Source: CAZDBA01 sp964503615
GTDB taxonomy: Bacteria > Planctomycetota > Planctomycetia > Pirellulales > Pirellulaceae
Direction: 5' to 3'
NCBI GenBank assembly: GCA_964503615.1
Contig: CAZDBA010000002.1
Location: 9,154 to 73,153, forward strand
Length of the DNA stretch: 64,000 nt
The notes beneath the pieces were generated by a model. It saw only the letters and a list, made by a program, of their open reading frames with translations, was not told where the DNA came from and did no database searches. The translations under genes and the position numbers were made by a program. Positions 1 through 8,679 of the stretch are shown one piece after another (position 1 is the first letter of the stretch; each line of letters opens with the position of its first letter).

Positions 1-412
1 GGAAACGCAAGTTGGTTCCACGTACAGGAGTTTTCGGTAAAGCCGGTACCGTTGGTAGATCTGCACGATGGCGACGGACTTCGTTTAATAGTTCGATTTC
101 CCCCGCGCTTTTGACAATCGCGCCTTTTCTTTCTTCCGACGCAGCGACTTTCCAGAGCGTGGCAAAGATCCGCAACAATCCGACAACGATCATCGCGAAA
201 CCAAGTACCAACCGCAGCACAAACATCCAAACAGGACGATACAGATTAGTACGGCCGAAGATCCAAACGAGGGACATGTTAACCGCGATGATTACGACGC
301 CAGACAACAAAAGCATGGCAGCGAAAAGCGTTTCAGCGATTCCCGCCCACCAGCTGCGCCTGGAATGGCTGAACGCTCGGCGACTTGCAAATAGCCATCT
401 CCAAGGGCTCAC
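1..412 (-). CDS. Membrane protein, 3' end beyond the window
   Basis: The frame stays open on the minus strand from a GTG at 412 to the window edge (137 codons), so the C-terminus is missing. An in-frame TGA lies eight codons upstream, and GGAG sits seven bases before the GTG, which fixes the start. The product begins with a basic, Trp/Arg-rich stretch, followed by two hydrophobic segments at about residues 23-55 and 60-92, and then a charged tail. This predicts an inner-membrane protein with two helices. I recognise no family. The overlapping plus-strand frame at 12-476 is Arg/Thr-rich and looks like its shadow. Confidence 0.6.
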   Translation of the reverse strand, partial: MSPWRWLFASRRAFSHSRRSWWAGIAETLFAAMLLLSGVVIIAVNMSLVWIFGRTNLYRPVWMFVLRLVLGFAMIVVGLLRIFATLWKVAASEERKGAIVKSAGEIELLNEVRRHRADLPTVPALPKTPVRGTNLRF

Positions 413-578
413 GATAGGGCTCCGGCGGTTTGTGTATCAAAGGAAAAAAACAGACGAGGCTAACAGGAATTCGTAGACAAATTCTGCGCTCGTGCGGTCT
501 CTATTCTAGCGACCACTCTCCATACCGAATGCGCGAATAACAGAATTCTCGAAAAATTGCTCGTCCATATACAAAATC

Positions 579-606
579 AGGGCAAGTCATCGAACTGACT
601 TGCCCT
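579..606 (-). terminator. Hairpin downstream of the small exported protein gene
   Basis: A perfect 11-bp stem (AGGGCAAGTCA paired with TGACTTGCCCT, loop 590-595) lies about 70 bases past the stop of the minus-strand gene at 679. Read on the minus strand it is followed by a short T run (ATTTTG), so it is a plausible but weak intrinsic terminator. It also lies between that gene and the membrane-protein fragment, which argues for separate transcripts. Confidence 0.55.
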
Positions 607-678
607 GTAGATTGGATCTTTTACGATTCGCAAATTTTCAAACCCTAAAGGTTTGCTTGACTTGCAAAACTTATCTTA

Positions 679-1140
679 TTATCTGCGGCCAAACAAACCA
701 CCGCGAGGAAGCGGAATCAGTCGATTGAAGTCCAATTGCGGAAGTGACCGCCGATTGAAGTTGTTGTTGGGTAGAGTTGTTGGCGGGCACAAATCCCAAT
801 AGTTCTGGGATGCGAATCTGTCATAAGGCTCGGGTGCATTGGGATCAAACTCGGGTAGCTGAAAACAATTGCAGCCCTCTTTCTGAGCGCCAATCAATCC
901 TGAGCCGAGAGCGGGATCGTATCCTTCGCCCTGACCGAAATTGGCCAAGTTGGGTTGCCCGGGTGCTTGGGCTTGGGCGGGTGCCGAGAAACCAGGAGCA
1001 GGTGCAACACCTCTGCTCCCAGAACCACTTCTGCTACCTGAACCACTTCTGCTACCTGATTGAGCACTAACATCGCTAGCTGCAAAACTGATCAGCATTG
1101 CAGCTGCGGCGGCCATTAAGAACTTGGTTTTTTGTTTCAT
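679..1140 (-). CDS. Small exported Gly/Ser/Arg-repeat protein
   Basis: This 153-residue product has no family I recognise. The start at 1140 is preferred over an upstream ATG at 1161 because AGGA lies six bases before it and the protein then opens with a clear signal peptide: Lys-rich n-region, Ala/Leu-rich core, and cleavage likely after V-S-A near residue 26. The mature part starts with short GSGSR-type repeats, continues as a Pro/Ala/Gln-rich linker, and ends with a Pro/Asn/Arg-rich region holding three Cys (a CxC pair and one more). It is probably periplasmic or surface-exposed. The repeat segment contains an exact 18-bp tandem duplication. Confidence 0.7.
   Translation of the reverse strand: MKQKTKFLMAAAAAMLISFAASDVSAQSGSRSGSGSRSGSGSRGVAPAPGFSAPAQAQAPGQPNLANFGQGEGYDPALGSGLIGAQKEGCNCFQLPEFDPNAPEPYDRFASQNYWDLCPPTTLPNNNFNRRSLPQLDFNRLIPLPRGGLFGRR
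1022..1057 (-). repeat. Two exact tandem 18-bp units in a coding region
   Basis: The 18-bp unit at 1022-1039 is repeated exactly at 1040-1057 inside the exported protein gene. It encodes the Gly-Ser-Gly-Ser-Arg-Ser repeat just after the signal peptide. Slippage here would change the linker length by six residues without breaking the frame. Confidence 0.8.
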
Positions 1141-1366
1141 TTGAGATCCTGTAGATTCCATCCATTGTGACCGTCACATTCGTACGCTTTTTGTAGAATC
1201 GTCTCACGACACGAGTGCATTTTGCCCATCTGAAGAAAATCGCCCGACATCACAGAGTGCCAGCCCAGATTTTCGACATACGTTGACAATAACGGTTACC
1301 AAAAATCAATGGATGCAGAACACTTCATCGGTTGTGCCGTTTTTGCGCGTGTAAACAGTCGGCTTA

Positions 1367-2620
1367 CTATTTCTGAAAACTATATAAGTGAGTCTTAGAG
1401 CGAAGAATCAACGAATTACCTGAGACCGCCGGCGATGCCATAAAACCGTTTCCCAGATTCGCCTCTGAAATCAACTCGTATTCCCGACCCGGTTTGAGAA
1501 CCACAACTTTCCCACCCATCCCAAAGAAGTAAATTTTGTTGTTGGCGTAGATGGGCGAGGCGGCAAAATTGTCTTTGATTCTCTCCCGATAAAGCGTCCT
1601 TCCACTTTCCGCTTCGACACAAGAAATAACACCATCGTCCGCAACCATGTAGAGTAGATCGTCCACCACGATAGGTGAACTTTTTTTGGCTACGCTACTA
1701 CGGGTTGTCCATTTAATGTGTGAGTCCGTTACGTCATTGCTTCCATCTGGCTGAACGCCAATCATCTTTCCCATTCCGTTGGTAATGACCAAAATCCCGG
1801 TTTCAGCAACGACCGGTCTCGCCGACACATTCATGCCACCATGATAGGCAGTCCAAACAGGCTCACCATTTTCCGGATCGTAAGCAATCGTCGCAGCAGC
1901 AGAAGGGCAGACCAGTAGAGGCTTGCCATCGACTTCGACAATCAACGCAGTCCCATAAGCTTTTTTGCGGTCACCGTTATCCGTTTTGTAGTCAATATCC
2001 CGATCCGTTTTCCAAACCGTCTCTCCAGTTTCTGAATCCAAAGCGACTACGTACTGCAAATCGAAGCCATCAAATGCAACAAATAGCTTTCCCTCATACA
2101 AGATCGGTGATGAAGCGGGCCCTCGAAAATGGTTGCATTCCAAGTCACGTCGCTCCCAGATCGTTTCGCAATTCGCGGAATCCAAACAGGCCGTTCCATA
2201 CTTACCGAAGTGTATGAAAACTTTACCGTCTGCTACGACAGGAGTAGGGCTCGCGTAGCTATTGAGTGAGTGACAACGTGCTGGAGTTTCGTTTTCAAAG
2301 ACAACTTGATCGAAAATCTTGTCTCCGCTTTCAAGATCAAAGCACAGCACCGACATGGAACGTCCGTCTTCAGTCGCAGTGGTTAACCAGATTTTGCCCT
2401 CCCAGACTACGGGCGAAGACCATCCTTTTCCATGAACCTTGCTTTTCCATTTTGCTGACTGTTCCGAAAGTTCAACAGGTAAGTCAGCATCCGGTGCATG
2501 ACCATTTGCGGTGAGTCCACGAAACTCAGGCCAGTTCCCTTGCTCCTGCCCACTTAATGTACCTGACAGGATGGCGCCTGCTAAACAGGCACCAACAACA
2601 AATGAAATTCGAATTCCCAT
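1367..2620 (-). CDS. Exported PQQ-like beta-propeller protein
   Basis: The product (about 417 residues from the Met at 2620) is a PQQ-like / BamB-like beta-propeller. After a signal peptide ending near the first Gln-Glu-Gln comes the WPEFRG motif typical of this planctomycete family. Repeated blade motifs follow of the form 'SPVVWEGKIW', 'PTPVVADGKVFIHFG', 'SSPILYEGKLFVAFDG' and 'ASPIYANNKIYFFG'. The fold is known in quinoprotein dehydrogenases and in the BamB lipoprotein. No PQQ-ligand set or lipobox is visible, so enzyme activity cannot be assumed, and a periplasmic scaffold or sugar/alcohol oxidase are both possible. In-frame ATGs at 2650 and 2740 would add a non-signal extension. It is transcribed alone and divergently from the FAD enzyme. 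Confidence 0.85.
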   Translation of the reverse strand: MGIRISFVVGACLAGAILSGTLSGQEQGNWPEFRGLTANGHAPDADLPVELSEQSAKWKSKVHGKGWSSPVVWEGKIWLTTATEDGRSMSVLCFDLESGDKIFDQVVFENETPARCHSLNSYASPTPVVADGKVFIHFGKYGTACLDSANCETIWERRDLECNHFRGPASSPILYEGKLFVAFDGFDLQYVVALDSETGETVWKTDRDIDYKTDNGDRKKAYGTALIVEVDGKPLLVCPSAAATIAYDPENGEPVWTAYHGGMNVSARPVVAETGILVITNGMGKMIGVQPDGSNDVTDSHIKWTTRSSVAKKSSPIVVDDLLYMVADDGVISCVEAESGRTLYRERIKDNFAASPIYANNKIYFFGMGGKVVVLKPGREYELISEANLGNGFMASPAVSGNSLILRSKTHLYSFQK

Positions 2621-2875
2621 CAAGCAGCTCGATACTTTGTAATTGAACATGAAAGCAAAGACAACAAAACGCTTCGTAGTTACCCCGCATTGTATACGAG
2701 ACGGGTCTTCTTGCGGCTGGCAAATGCAAACGAGTAGCATGGTAAAACAATCAATTTAAGTTAATTTGTACTGGGCATTGCGGATAGCTAATTTGCCTCG
2801 TCGAATACGATCCACGGAGCAGTGAATTATTTCTTGTGTACTCGATTGTTTTTTTAGTCTGCAACGAAAGTAAGT

Positions 2876-4150
2876 ATGAAAGTTGGAATCATTGGGAGCG
2901 GAATTGGAGGGCTTGCCGCTGCCTACTTTCTAAATCAGCAGGGGCAACAAGTTACTTTACTTGAGAAACTGCCCGACATCGGAATGGACGCCCATCGAAT
3001 TTCACTCGACCTTGAAGGACAGCAGATTGAGGGTGACGTCCCTTCGCGAATGTTTAACGAACTGCAGTGGCCTGAGCTTTGTTCGCTCTATAAAGAGATC
3101 GGTGTCGAATCAGTTCCTGTTGACCCAACGCAATCGTTCAGCCGAGTCGATCAATCGGTTTATTTAAAGCTGGACATCGCTAACCGGCCGCGACTTGCGC
3201 TCAACATGCTAAAAGACCGGCGGCTTCGTGCCATTGCGACTGATATTGAGCGACTGCAAAAACAGGGAACCGGTGATTTAATGAACGATCACCTGCGCGA
3301 TCTTTCGCTTGGTGAATATTTGCGCAACAACAACTACTCATTTGAGTTCGTACAAGAGTTTTTGTATCCCACATTGTCGTCAACTGTGTTTACTTGCAGC
3401 TATCAGGCACTGGACAACTATCCTTCAGCGATCGCCTTGGCGACCTTAAAGCGACTGTTTGACAGCCCCAAACTATTACGAACAAAATTCGGCACCTCGG
3501 ATGTCGTCCAGAGGTTAACCAAGGGAATCAAAGAGATCCGAACTTCGACGAAAGTCGAGTCGTTTACAGAGCAGGGAGAAGAAGTTTTCGTGCGACATTC
3601 CTATGGAACCGAGCGATTCGACCACTTGATCGTAGCGACTCAAGCCAACCACATAGAAGGAATGTACGACGCGATCAGTGAAGTTGAACGGCTCACTCTA
3701 CAGGGATTTCAATATGAAAATGTTGATGTTATCGTTCATACGGACCGCGCACTGCTGCCGAAAGCAAAAAAACACTGGTCCACGTTCAACATGATACTTG
3801 CCAAACCGGACGAACCGGCTGCCGCGATGTGCAGCGTTTGGATGAATCGTTTTCACGATGGTTGGAACTTACAATCGCCTGTTTTTCAAACGATCAATCC
3901 TTTGGTCCAACCGCAAAAGGAATCCGTGCTTGCCCGAATCTCGCTCCAACGTCCGGTTGTTTCCCAACATACTTATCAACTTTGGGAGCAACTTGCTCAG
4001 ATTCAAAACGCGCCCGGTCGACGTATTTGGTTCGCGGGCTCATACGCTTCTGAAGGATTGCCTCTATTAGAAACGGGTGTTCGATCTGCAAAACAAATCG
4101 CACTTCGGATTGGAAAGCCCAGCCTTACGCAGCTTGAGCAGCTTGATTGA
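2876..4150 (+). CDS. FAD-dependent amine-oxidase-like oxidoreductase
   Basis: This 424-residue protein starts with a Rossmann dinucleotide-binding motif (GSGIGG at residues 7-12, with an acidic 'LLEK' end to the second strand), so it binds FAD. The closing 'FAGSYASEGLPLLETG' block is the C-terminal FAD-contacting segment of the amine oxidase / protoporphyrinogen oxidase / carotenoid desaturase superfamily. No signal peptide or membrane helix is seen, so it is likely cytosolic. The substrate is unknown. It stands between a divergently transcribed propeller gene and the small leader-peptide gene 185 bases downstream. The gap to that peptide contains its own promoter candidate, so co-transcription is possible but not required. 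Confidence 0.85.
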   Translation: MKVGIIGSGIGGLAAAYFLNQQGQQVTLLEKLPDIGMDAHRISLDLEGQQIEGDVPSRMFNELQWPELCSLYKEIGVESVPVDPTQSFSRVDQSVYLKLDIANRPRLALNMLKDRRLRAIATDIERLQKQGTGDLMNDHLRDLSLGEYLRNNNYSFEFVQEFLYPTLSSTVFTCSYQALDNYPSAIALATLKRLFDSPKLLRTKFGTSDVVQRLTKGIKEIRTSTKVESFTEQGEEVFVRHSYGTERFDHLIVATQANHIEGMYDAISEVERLTLQGFQYENVDVIVHTDRALLPKAKKHWSTFNMILAKPDEPAAAMCSVWMNRFHDGWNLQSPVFQTINPLVQPQKESVLARISLQRPVVSQHTYQLWEQLAQIQNAPGRRIWFAGSYASEGLPLLETGVRSAKQIALRIGKPSLTQLEQLD

Positions 4151-4261
4151 CTCAAAGGCTGGGAGCTGGGTCCACGAAAAAAGTGATCACGGTGATTTCC
4201 AGGCAAAACACTCATTTTCCGACAAAAGGCAGCCTGCCAAAATATCGAGATCTTGCTTTCG

Positions 4262-4290
4262 TTGAAGATGTATTTGCGATCGACTAAATT
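4262..4290 (+). promoter_or_regulatory. Candidate sigma-70 type promoter before the leader peptide
   Basis: TTGAAG (4262-4267) and TAAATT (4285-4290) are separated by exactly 17 bases and lie 45 bases before the start of the small peptide gene. Both boxes match the consensus at four of six bases. This is pattern matching only. Confidence 0.35.
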
Positions 4291-4335
4291 CACAGCTCGC
4301 GTTTTTTTACAAATCGGAGAACTGGAGATACACCA

Positions 4336-4473
4336 ATGAGCAACCACCAAATTGAACCTACGATCGAACTTTCAGAAACTGAACTCGAGATTATCGAAGG
4401 TGGAGGAAATTTAGGAAACTTACCTACTATTGATGCGGCCGCAAAAAGCTCTGCAAAGACCTATAACATCTAA
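4336..4473 (+). CDS. 45-residue peptide with double-glycine-type leader
   Basis: The ORF of 45 codons has GGAG eight bases before the ATG and is followed within seven bases by a very strong terminator, so it is a self-contained small transcript. The N-terminal half has an acidic, amphipathic run 'ELSETELEIIEGG' ending in Gly-Gly. This matches the pattern of double-glycine leaders cleaved by C39 peptidase-containing ABC exporters (class II bacteriocins and some other RiPPs). Cleavage after Gly-Gly would release about 22 residues that are Gly, Asn, Ala, Lys and Ser rich, end in Tyr-Asn-Ile and lack Cys. No C39 peptidase, exporter, modifying enzyme or immunity gene lies nearby. It could be an antimicrobial or signalling peptide, or an exported peptide with another role. 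The ORF is certain, the leader likely, the function inferred. Confidence 0.7.
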   Translation: MSNHQIEPTIELSETELEIIEGGGNLGNLPTIDAAAKSSAKTYNI

Positions 4474-4479
4474 CGAGAT

Positions 4480-4518
4480 AGGGGGAAGGCAAAACCGCCT
4501 TCCCCCTTTTTCTTTTTT
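4480..4518 (+). terminator. Strong intrinsic terminator after the leader peptide
   Basis: A perfect 11-bp GC-rich stem (4480-4490 with 4497-4507, six-base loop) is followed at once by a T-rich tract (TTTTCTTTTTT, 4508-4518). It starts seven bases after the stop of the 45-codon ORF. It also separates that gene from the convergent FHA-EAL-SPOR gene. Confidence 0.92.
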
Positions 4519-4564
4519 GCACGGCACTTTAAGCGCGGCCATGACGTTGGCTGGCAGATCTTTT

Positions 4565-6217
4565 TTAGACCGACTCTTCTTCTATTGCATTGATTTCGCT
4601 ATGGATCGCAGAAAGCCTTCGCACCCAAGACGACACGCCCGTGTTTTTGAAAAACTTGGCAGCGTCTTTTGCATCATTCCGATTTTCGAAAACACCATAA
4701 ACAATGACATACCAAACTTTGAAACGACCCTTTTTGGTATAGAGTGAATAGTCGCCTTCTTGAGTCAGTTTCGCCAGAAATTCACGAGCCCATTTTTCTG
4801 AGGTGAATGTCATCAACTGGACAGTGAAACTCGATCCAGGATTACTCAAAAGCCAATCAGTCCCTTTTTCATTGACTTTAGGATTATCCAAAACAGAACT
4901 TTTGCCGTCTTTTCCATCGGCTTGATCGTCGAATTCTGCTTCGCATTTGTCAACTTCTTTCTCAATGCTTTCCAGCCCTTCCAAGCTCTTAAGCTTTTGT
5001 ATGGGGCGACTTTGGTCGATGTGTCCGAGTTCTTTTTCCTGTTTCCGATCAGAAGTATTTGGGTCTGCATTGCTCAGTTCAGGAGGGGTGCTTAGCTCTG
5101 AATCGGTATGGGGGCGTTTTGCCAAAGAGATATCAACGGGACGACCATAATAGAAGCCTTGCGCGTATTTCATACCCAACTTTTGTAGAACTTTGTGGTC
5201 TTCTTCGTTTTCGACGAATTCCGCCATAGGAGAGATCCCCATTTCGGTCGTCATCTTTACCATCGCAGAAATCAACCGCTGTTGTTTCTCATCAGCTTTG
5301 CCTATCCCCTGCACCAATGCACCGGCGAACTTAACGATCTCAGGTGAAATCTTGTTCAATTCCGACAATCGAATCTGCCCTGCTCCGAAATCGTAAATCG
5401 CCAACTTGATTTCCAAGTCGTTCAATGCCGCATTCAATTCAACAATCGTTTCGTGGGAATCCAAAAAAGATTCTGGCAATTCGATTACAATCTCGCGGTT
5501 TGGATATTCCTCTCTTACTTCTTTCAACGACTCAATTATTGATGAATGCTCCAACTCCGACGGATGAGTATTTACAAACATTATTTGGTCAGCCTGAAGT
5601 TCTTTGTCGGCCACTTCGAATCCGCGTAGACGAAGCACACGACTTAGCTCGGCTTCTCGATCCAGGTCTTTTGCAGCCGAGAACATTTGATCTGGTGTGG
5701 AGAGACCGAACAGGCTACTGCGACCCAGAACTTCGAAACCAACTCGTGACAATTTGATGTCAGAAATGTCAAAGATTGGTTGAAAAACAGGACTTGCTCC
5801 TGAGTCAAGTAACCGATGAAACCTCTCTTCTGGCGACTCGGCTGCTTCTGGAGAAAAATTCTCCAATGTCGCCATCACACGACGGCCACTCACACTAAGT
5901 TCGACTTCGAAAGTTGAACTGCCAAATTGCAGGGTATCTCCCGCTTTGAGCTTTACCCCGGACTCAATACGGTTTCCGTTTACAAACGTTCCGTTTGTAC
6001 TATTAAGATCGTAGATCCAAAGCACACCTTCTTTTTCCAAAATCTCAGCATGGAGCCCAGAAACATTTCGACAGGAAATGATAAGATCAAATCCTTCGCG
6101 ACGTCCAATCCGAAACGGGGGCGTAATAACAATCGTCCGTGGCAGGTCCAGATGATCGTTTTGCGAGATTAGAGTCCAAGTATTCACGGCTGGAACCGGT
6201 TGCGTGTGCATGGCCAT
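4565..6217 (-). CDS. FHA-EAL-SPOR fusion protein with degenerate EAL site
   Basis: This 550-residue protein has three recognisable parts. An FHA phosphothreonine-binding domain at about 27-105 carries 'GRR' and 'NSTNGT'. An EAL-type domain covers about 143-375, and a SPOR-like peptidoglycan-binding domain about 465-535, after a charged linker. In the EAL part, the motif is EVL (Glu162), Asn216, Glu246 and Lys296 are kept, but the usual DDFGTG reads YDFGAG (Tyr275) and the Asp after the conserved Lys is Phe297. Loss of metal ligands suggests it binds c-di-GMP or acts as a scaffold rather than hydrolysing it. There is no signal peptide or membrane helix, so a SPOR domain in an apparently cytosolic protein is odd. 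It is transcribed alone and ends close to the convergent leader-peptide terminator. Confidence 0.85.
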   Translation of the reverse strand: MAMHTQPVPAVNTWTLISQNDHLDLPRTIVITPPFRIGRREGFDLIISCRNVSGLHAEILEKEGVLWIYDLNSTNGTFVNGNRIESGVKLKAGDTLQFGSSTFEVELSVSGRRVMATLENFSPEAAESPEERFHRLLDSGASPVFQPIFDISDIKLSRVGFEVLGRSSLFGLSTPDQMFSAAKDLDREAELSRVLRLRGFEVADKELQADQIMFVNTHPSELEHSSIIESLKEVREEYPNREIVIELPESFLDSHETIVELNAALNDLEIKLAIYDFGAGQIRLSELNKISPEIVKFAGALVQGIGKADEKQQRLISAMVKMTTEMGISPMAEFVENEEDHKVLQKLGMKYAQGFYYGRPVDISLAKRPHTDSELSTPPELSNADPNTSDRKQEKELGHIDQSRPIQKLKSLEGLESIEKEVDKCEAEFDDQADGKDGKSSVLDNPKVNEKGTDWLLSNPGSSFTVQLMTFTSEKWAREFLAKLTQEGDYSLYTKKGRFKVWYVIVYGVFENRNDAKDAAKFFKNTGVSSWVRRLSAIHSEINAIEEESV

Positions 6218-6380
6218 TGGTTGTCAATTCAAATCTTTTAGAACTAATTTGGTTTAGACAAATCTAGGTCGTAGCCAATTAGTAAGCAAAAGTATCGAAA
6301 CCAGTTCGAAAATAGTCTCGCGTACTTGAAACGATTTTGACGACAGAAGTGATTATTCCGGCGAAAATCGCCATGTGGGG

Positions 6381-7856
6381 CTATCTGTTGGACTCGCCAA
6401 ACAATTCCCAACCAGTGAACAGTTGCGCTTCTTCCAGCGTTTCCAAGCTCAACTGATTCGCCCCAGCCCCATCCAAGAATAACGGCTGGCCATTGGCTAA
6501 GTGATAAGAATTGAAATTCACATTGAGTTGTTGGCCAATCGTAAGGTTGGAAATGATCCCGCCCTCCCGATTGTTAATGAACATATTTCGAACGATAACG
6601 TTATCAATGTCTTGAGTTCGCGACAGCTTGACAGCGCTTCCATTGCCAGGAACGTCCGATTGAAATCCGTTTTGAACAAAACGATTGTCGTTGATAATTG
6701 CGTTAGGGCTGATAGTCAAATTCAAACCTGACCCCATATTTCGCAACAGAAAGTTCCGGCTAACTTGGACAGAATCACCTTCCATTAGATCCAGAATCAT
6801 TCCGTTGCCATCGATGCCAGTTAAATCGATTTGATAACTGGCCCAATTGTCCGTCACTAAATTTCCCTCACCCGAGGAATGCACATTGATCGCTGAACTC
6901 CCTGGAAATCGCATCGTTTCAGAATAGTAACCACCACGGCGAACGTCGTTGTTTGCGATTATGCAATTGGTCGCACCTTCCTGAAGCGAGATATGATTGA
7001 TCCCGCTGTAGGCGACAAAGTTATCTCGAATCACAACATTGTCCGATTGCCTGCGGATAAAAATACCTGTGTCAAACGAATACGTAATACGGTTATCCCT
7101 AATCAAGCTATCTCGCAACCCTGGCGCCGGCTCCCAACCAAACACGCCATTGACGCAATGCGAAATAGAATTTTCAGCGATCGTAATATCCCGACAACCG
7201 CGACACTGAATCCCGGCCCAATAACCGTCGATTCTAGTGTTGACGATGGTAATGTGTTCGGCATTAAAAACATCAATTCCGCTCACGAACTCCAATTCGG
7301 ATATGACGTCAAAATAAGTCGAAAACATCGCTTCGATAACATTTGCTCTTTGGGAATAGTCGGCAGTGAAGTCGATCGGATTCTCAGGATCCACTGGTAC
7401 ATCACGAACGATCACTGGCATATCCTGCCAGCCTTCAAACTCCTCGAACTGCGAATTCGTGAACTGAAATCCTGAAACCCGCACGTATTCGCAATTCTGG
7501 ATCAAAAACGAATGCACAATCGCATTGCCCGCTCCCAGAATTTGAATTTCATTTCCATCAGTTCCCGATTTCAAGACTGGAATCACACCCTCACCAAATC
7601 CCGAATCTTCGTTCCGATAATCTCCTGGACGGACTACGACTACATCACCGGGTTGCGTTTTTTGCAGCGCGGCGTTAATCGTTCGCAGAGGCTGAGCGCT
7701 TACCGTCCCCGAGTTTGAGTCTGATGCCGAAGCAGAGTCATCGACAAAATAGACTTCTGCTTTGAGATCGGTCGTTAAAACAAACACGAGCCCGAGGCTC
7801 AAAAGGAACAGCCCAAAACAAGCAAACACATGGTTCGGAATTAAATAAAACTTCAT
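6381..7856 (-). CDS. Exported right-handed beta-helix protein
   Basis: The product (about 491 residues from the Met at 7856) has a hydrophobic signal segment and then the block 'YFVDDSASASDSNSGT', 'PLRTINAALQKTQPGDVVVV', which opens many pectate-lyase-like / DUF1565 parallel beta-helix proteins. The rest is built from repeated 'ITIVNTRIDGYWAGIQ' / 'VVIRDNFVAYSGINHIS' style coils, rich in Asn and Ile and typical of polysaccharide lyases and C5-epimerases. No catalytic set can be assigned by eye. The longer frame from 7964 would add 36 residues with a second hydrophobic stretch, and the start is not settled by a clear ribosome-binding site. It is followed by the FHA-EAL-SPOR gene on the same strand and lies 14 bases after sixA, with which it may share a transcript. 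Confidence 0.82.
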   Translation of the reverse strand: MKFYLIPNHVFACFGLFLLSLGLVFVLTTDLKAEVYFVDDSASASDSNSGTVSAQPLRTINAALQKTQPGDVVVVRPGDYRNEDSGFGEGVIPVLKSGTDGNEIQILGAGNAIVHSFLIQNCEYVRVSGFQFTNSQFEEFEGWQDMPVIVRDVPVDPENPIDFTADYSQRANVIEAMFSTYFDVISELEFVSGIDVFNAEHITIVNTRIDGYWAGIQCRGCRDITIAENSISHCVNGVFGWEPAPGLRDSLIRDNRITYSFDTGIFIRRQSDNVVIRDNFVAYSGINHISLQEGATNCIIANNDVRRGGYYSETMRFPGSSAINVHSSGEGNLVTDNWASYQIDLTGIDGNGMILDLMEGDSVQVSRNFLLRNMGSGLNLTISPNAIINDNRFVQNGFQSDVPGNGSAVKLSRTQDIDNVIVRNMFINNREGGIISNLTIGQQLNVNFNSYHLANGQPLFLDGAGANQLSLETLEEAQLFTGWELFGESNR

Positions 7857-7978
7857 CGTGAAAAGTAATCCTGGTGAGAAAATCAAAGCAGCCCCACAAT
7901 AGAAAAGAGGGCGATTTGGAATGAGGGAAAAGGAGGTTTTCAATCCGCCCTTAATTATCTTCATTCAGCCTGAGTTTT

Positions 7979-8476
7979 CTAGTCCAAAACTTCTTTAGGG
8001 CGCCAAAGTCCAATTAATTCACCATCGGTCACAGAAGCAGCGGTTAGCCAGCGGTCAATTTTTAAATCAATTTTCGCGATAGCCCCGGTTGGCATCGGTT
8101 CCCAAACACCACAGATCTTTTGAATCAAGCCTTCCAAGCCCGGATTATGACCAACCACCATCCCTGTTTCTACATCATCATTTAACTGTGCCAACAATCG
8201 GAGATAGGCGTTCGGCTCACCCAAATAGAGTTTCTTGTAGGTAAGCAACGGTCCACTAAACGAACTTTCGCGCTCCAAAATTTGAGCTGTCGTATGAGTT
8301 CGCAACGCCGTAGAACAAAGAATCAAATCAGGAACCGAATCCTGCGCATCCAACCAAGCCGCCATGCGTGGGGCATCGCGCAGCCCGCGCGGGTTCAAAG
8401 GGCGATCATGGTCCGACAAAGTCTCATCTGTCCACGAAGATTTTGCGTGTCGCATTACCAGTAAAATCTTACTCAA
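7979..8476 (-). CDS. sixA: SixA-type histidine phosphatase
   Basis: This 165-residue protein carries the branch-1 histidine phosphatase signature: 'MRHAKSSW' at the N-terminus (phospho-accepting His10 in RHA) and the second active-site His in 'VVGHNPGLE'. Length and the 'DHDRPLNPRGLRDAPRMA' segment fit SixA, which in Escherichia coli removes phosphate from histidine phosphotransfer proteins such as ArcB or NPr. The true substrate here is unknown. It is cytosolic, with no signal peptide. It is the first gene of a minus-strand unit and diverges from the FAD/Fe-S oxidoreductase across about 200 bases that hold repeated AGCTTAAC-like sites. Confidence 0.88.
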   Translation of the reverse strand: MSKILLVMRHAKSSWTDETLSDHDRPLNPRGLRDAPRMAAWLDAQDSVPDLILCSTALRTHTTAQILERESSFSGPLLTYKKLYLGEPNAYLRLLAQLNDDVETGMVVGHNPGLEGLIQKICGVWEPMPTGAIAKIDLKIDRWLTAASVTDGELIGLWRPKEVLD

Positions 8477-8526
8477 CGGTCGATCTCTTCTATCTCGAGT
8501 TTCTTTAAGTTAAGATTCGCTTTAGA

Positions 8527-8565
8527 AAGCTAACTCTAGCTTAACAAGTTAATGATAAGCTTAAC
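8527..8565. promoter_or_regulatory. Repeated AGCTTAAC-like boxes in a divergent promoter region
   Basis: AGCTTAAC occurs at 8538-8545 and again at 8558-8565, exactly 20 bases apart (about two helical turns). A near copy, AAGCTAAC, lies at 8527-8534, and an inverted GTTAAG at 8509-8514. Same-face spacing between two divergent genes is what a regulator binding in tandem would leave. No regulator is identified. Confidence 0.3.
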
Positions 8566-8679
8566 CAAACCACGAATAGTAGAAAGGTCCCAATAAGAAG
8601 ACTTTTCACTTCTTTCTCTACACCAAGTAACGCTCGCCAAACGAACGAGTAAACGACCCCCTGTAATTTATCCGAGCGT

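Noticed and set aside
12..476. Plus-strand frame of 154 codons
   Set aside because: Arg/Thr-rich with no ribosome-binding site; the minus strand here encodes a two-helix membrane protein with a clear GTG and GGAG.
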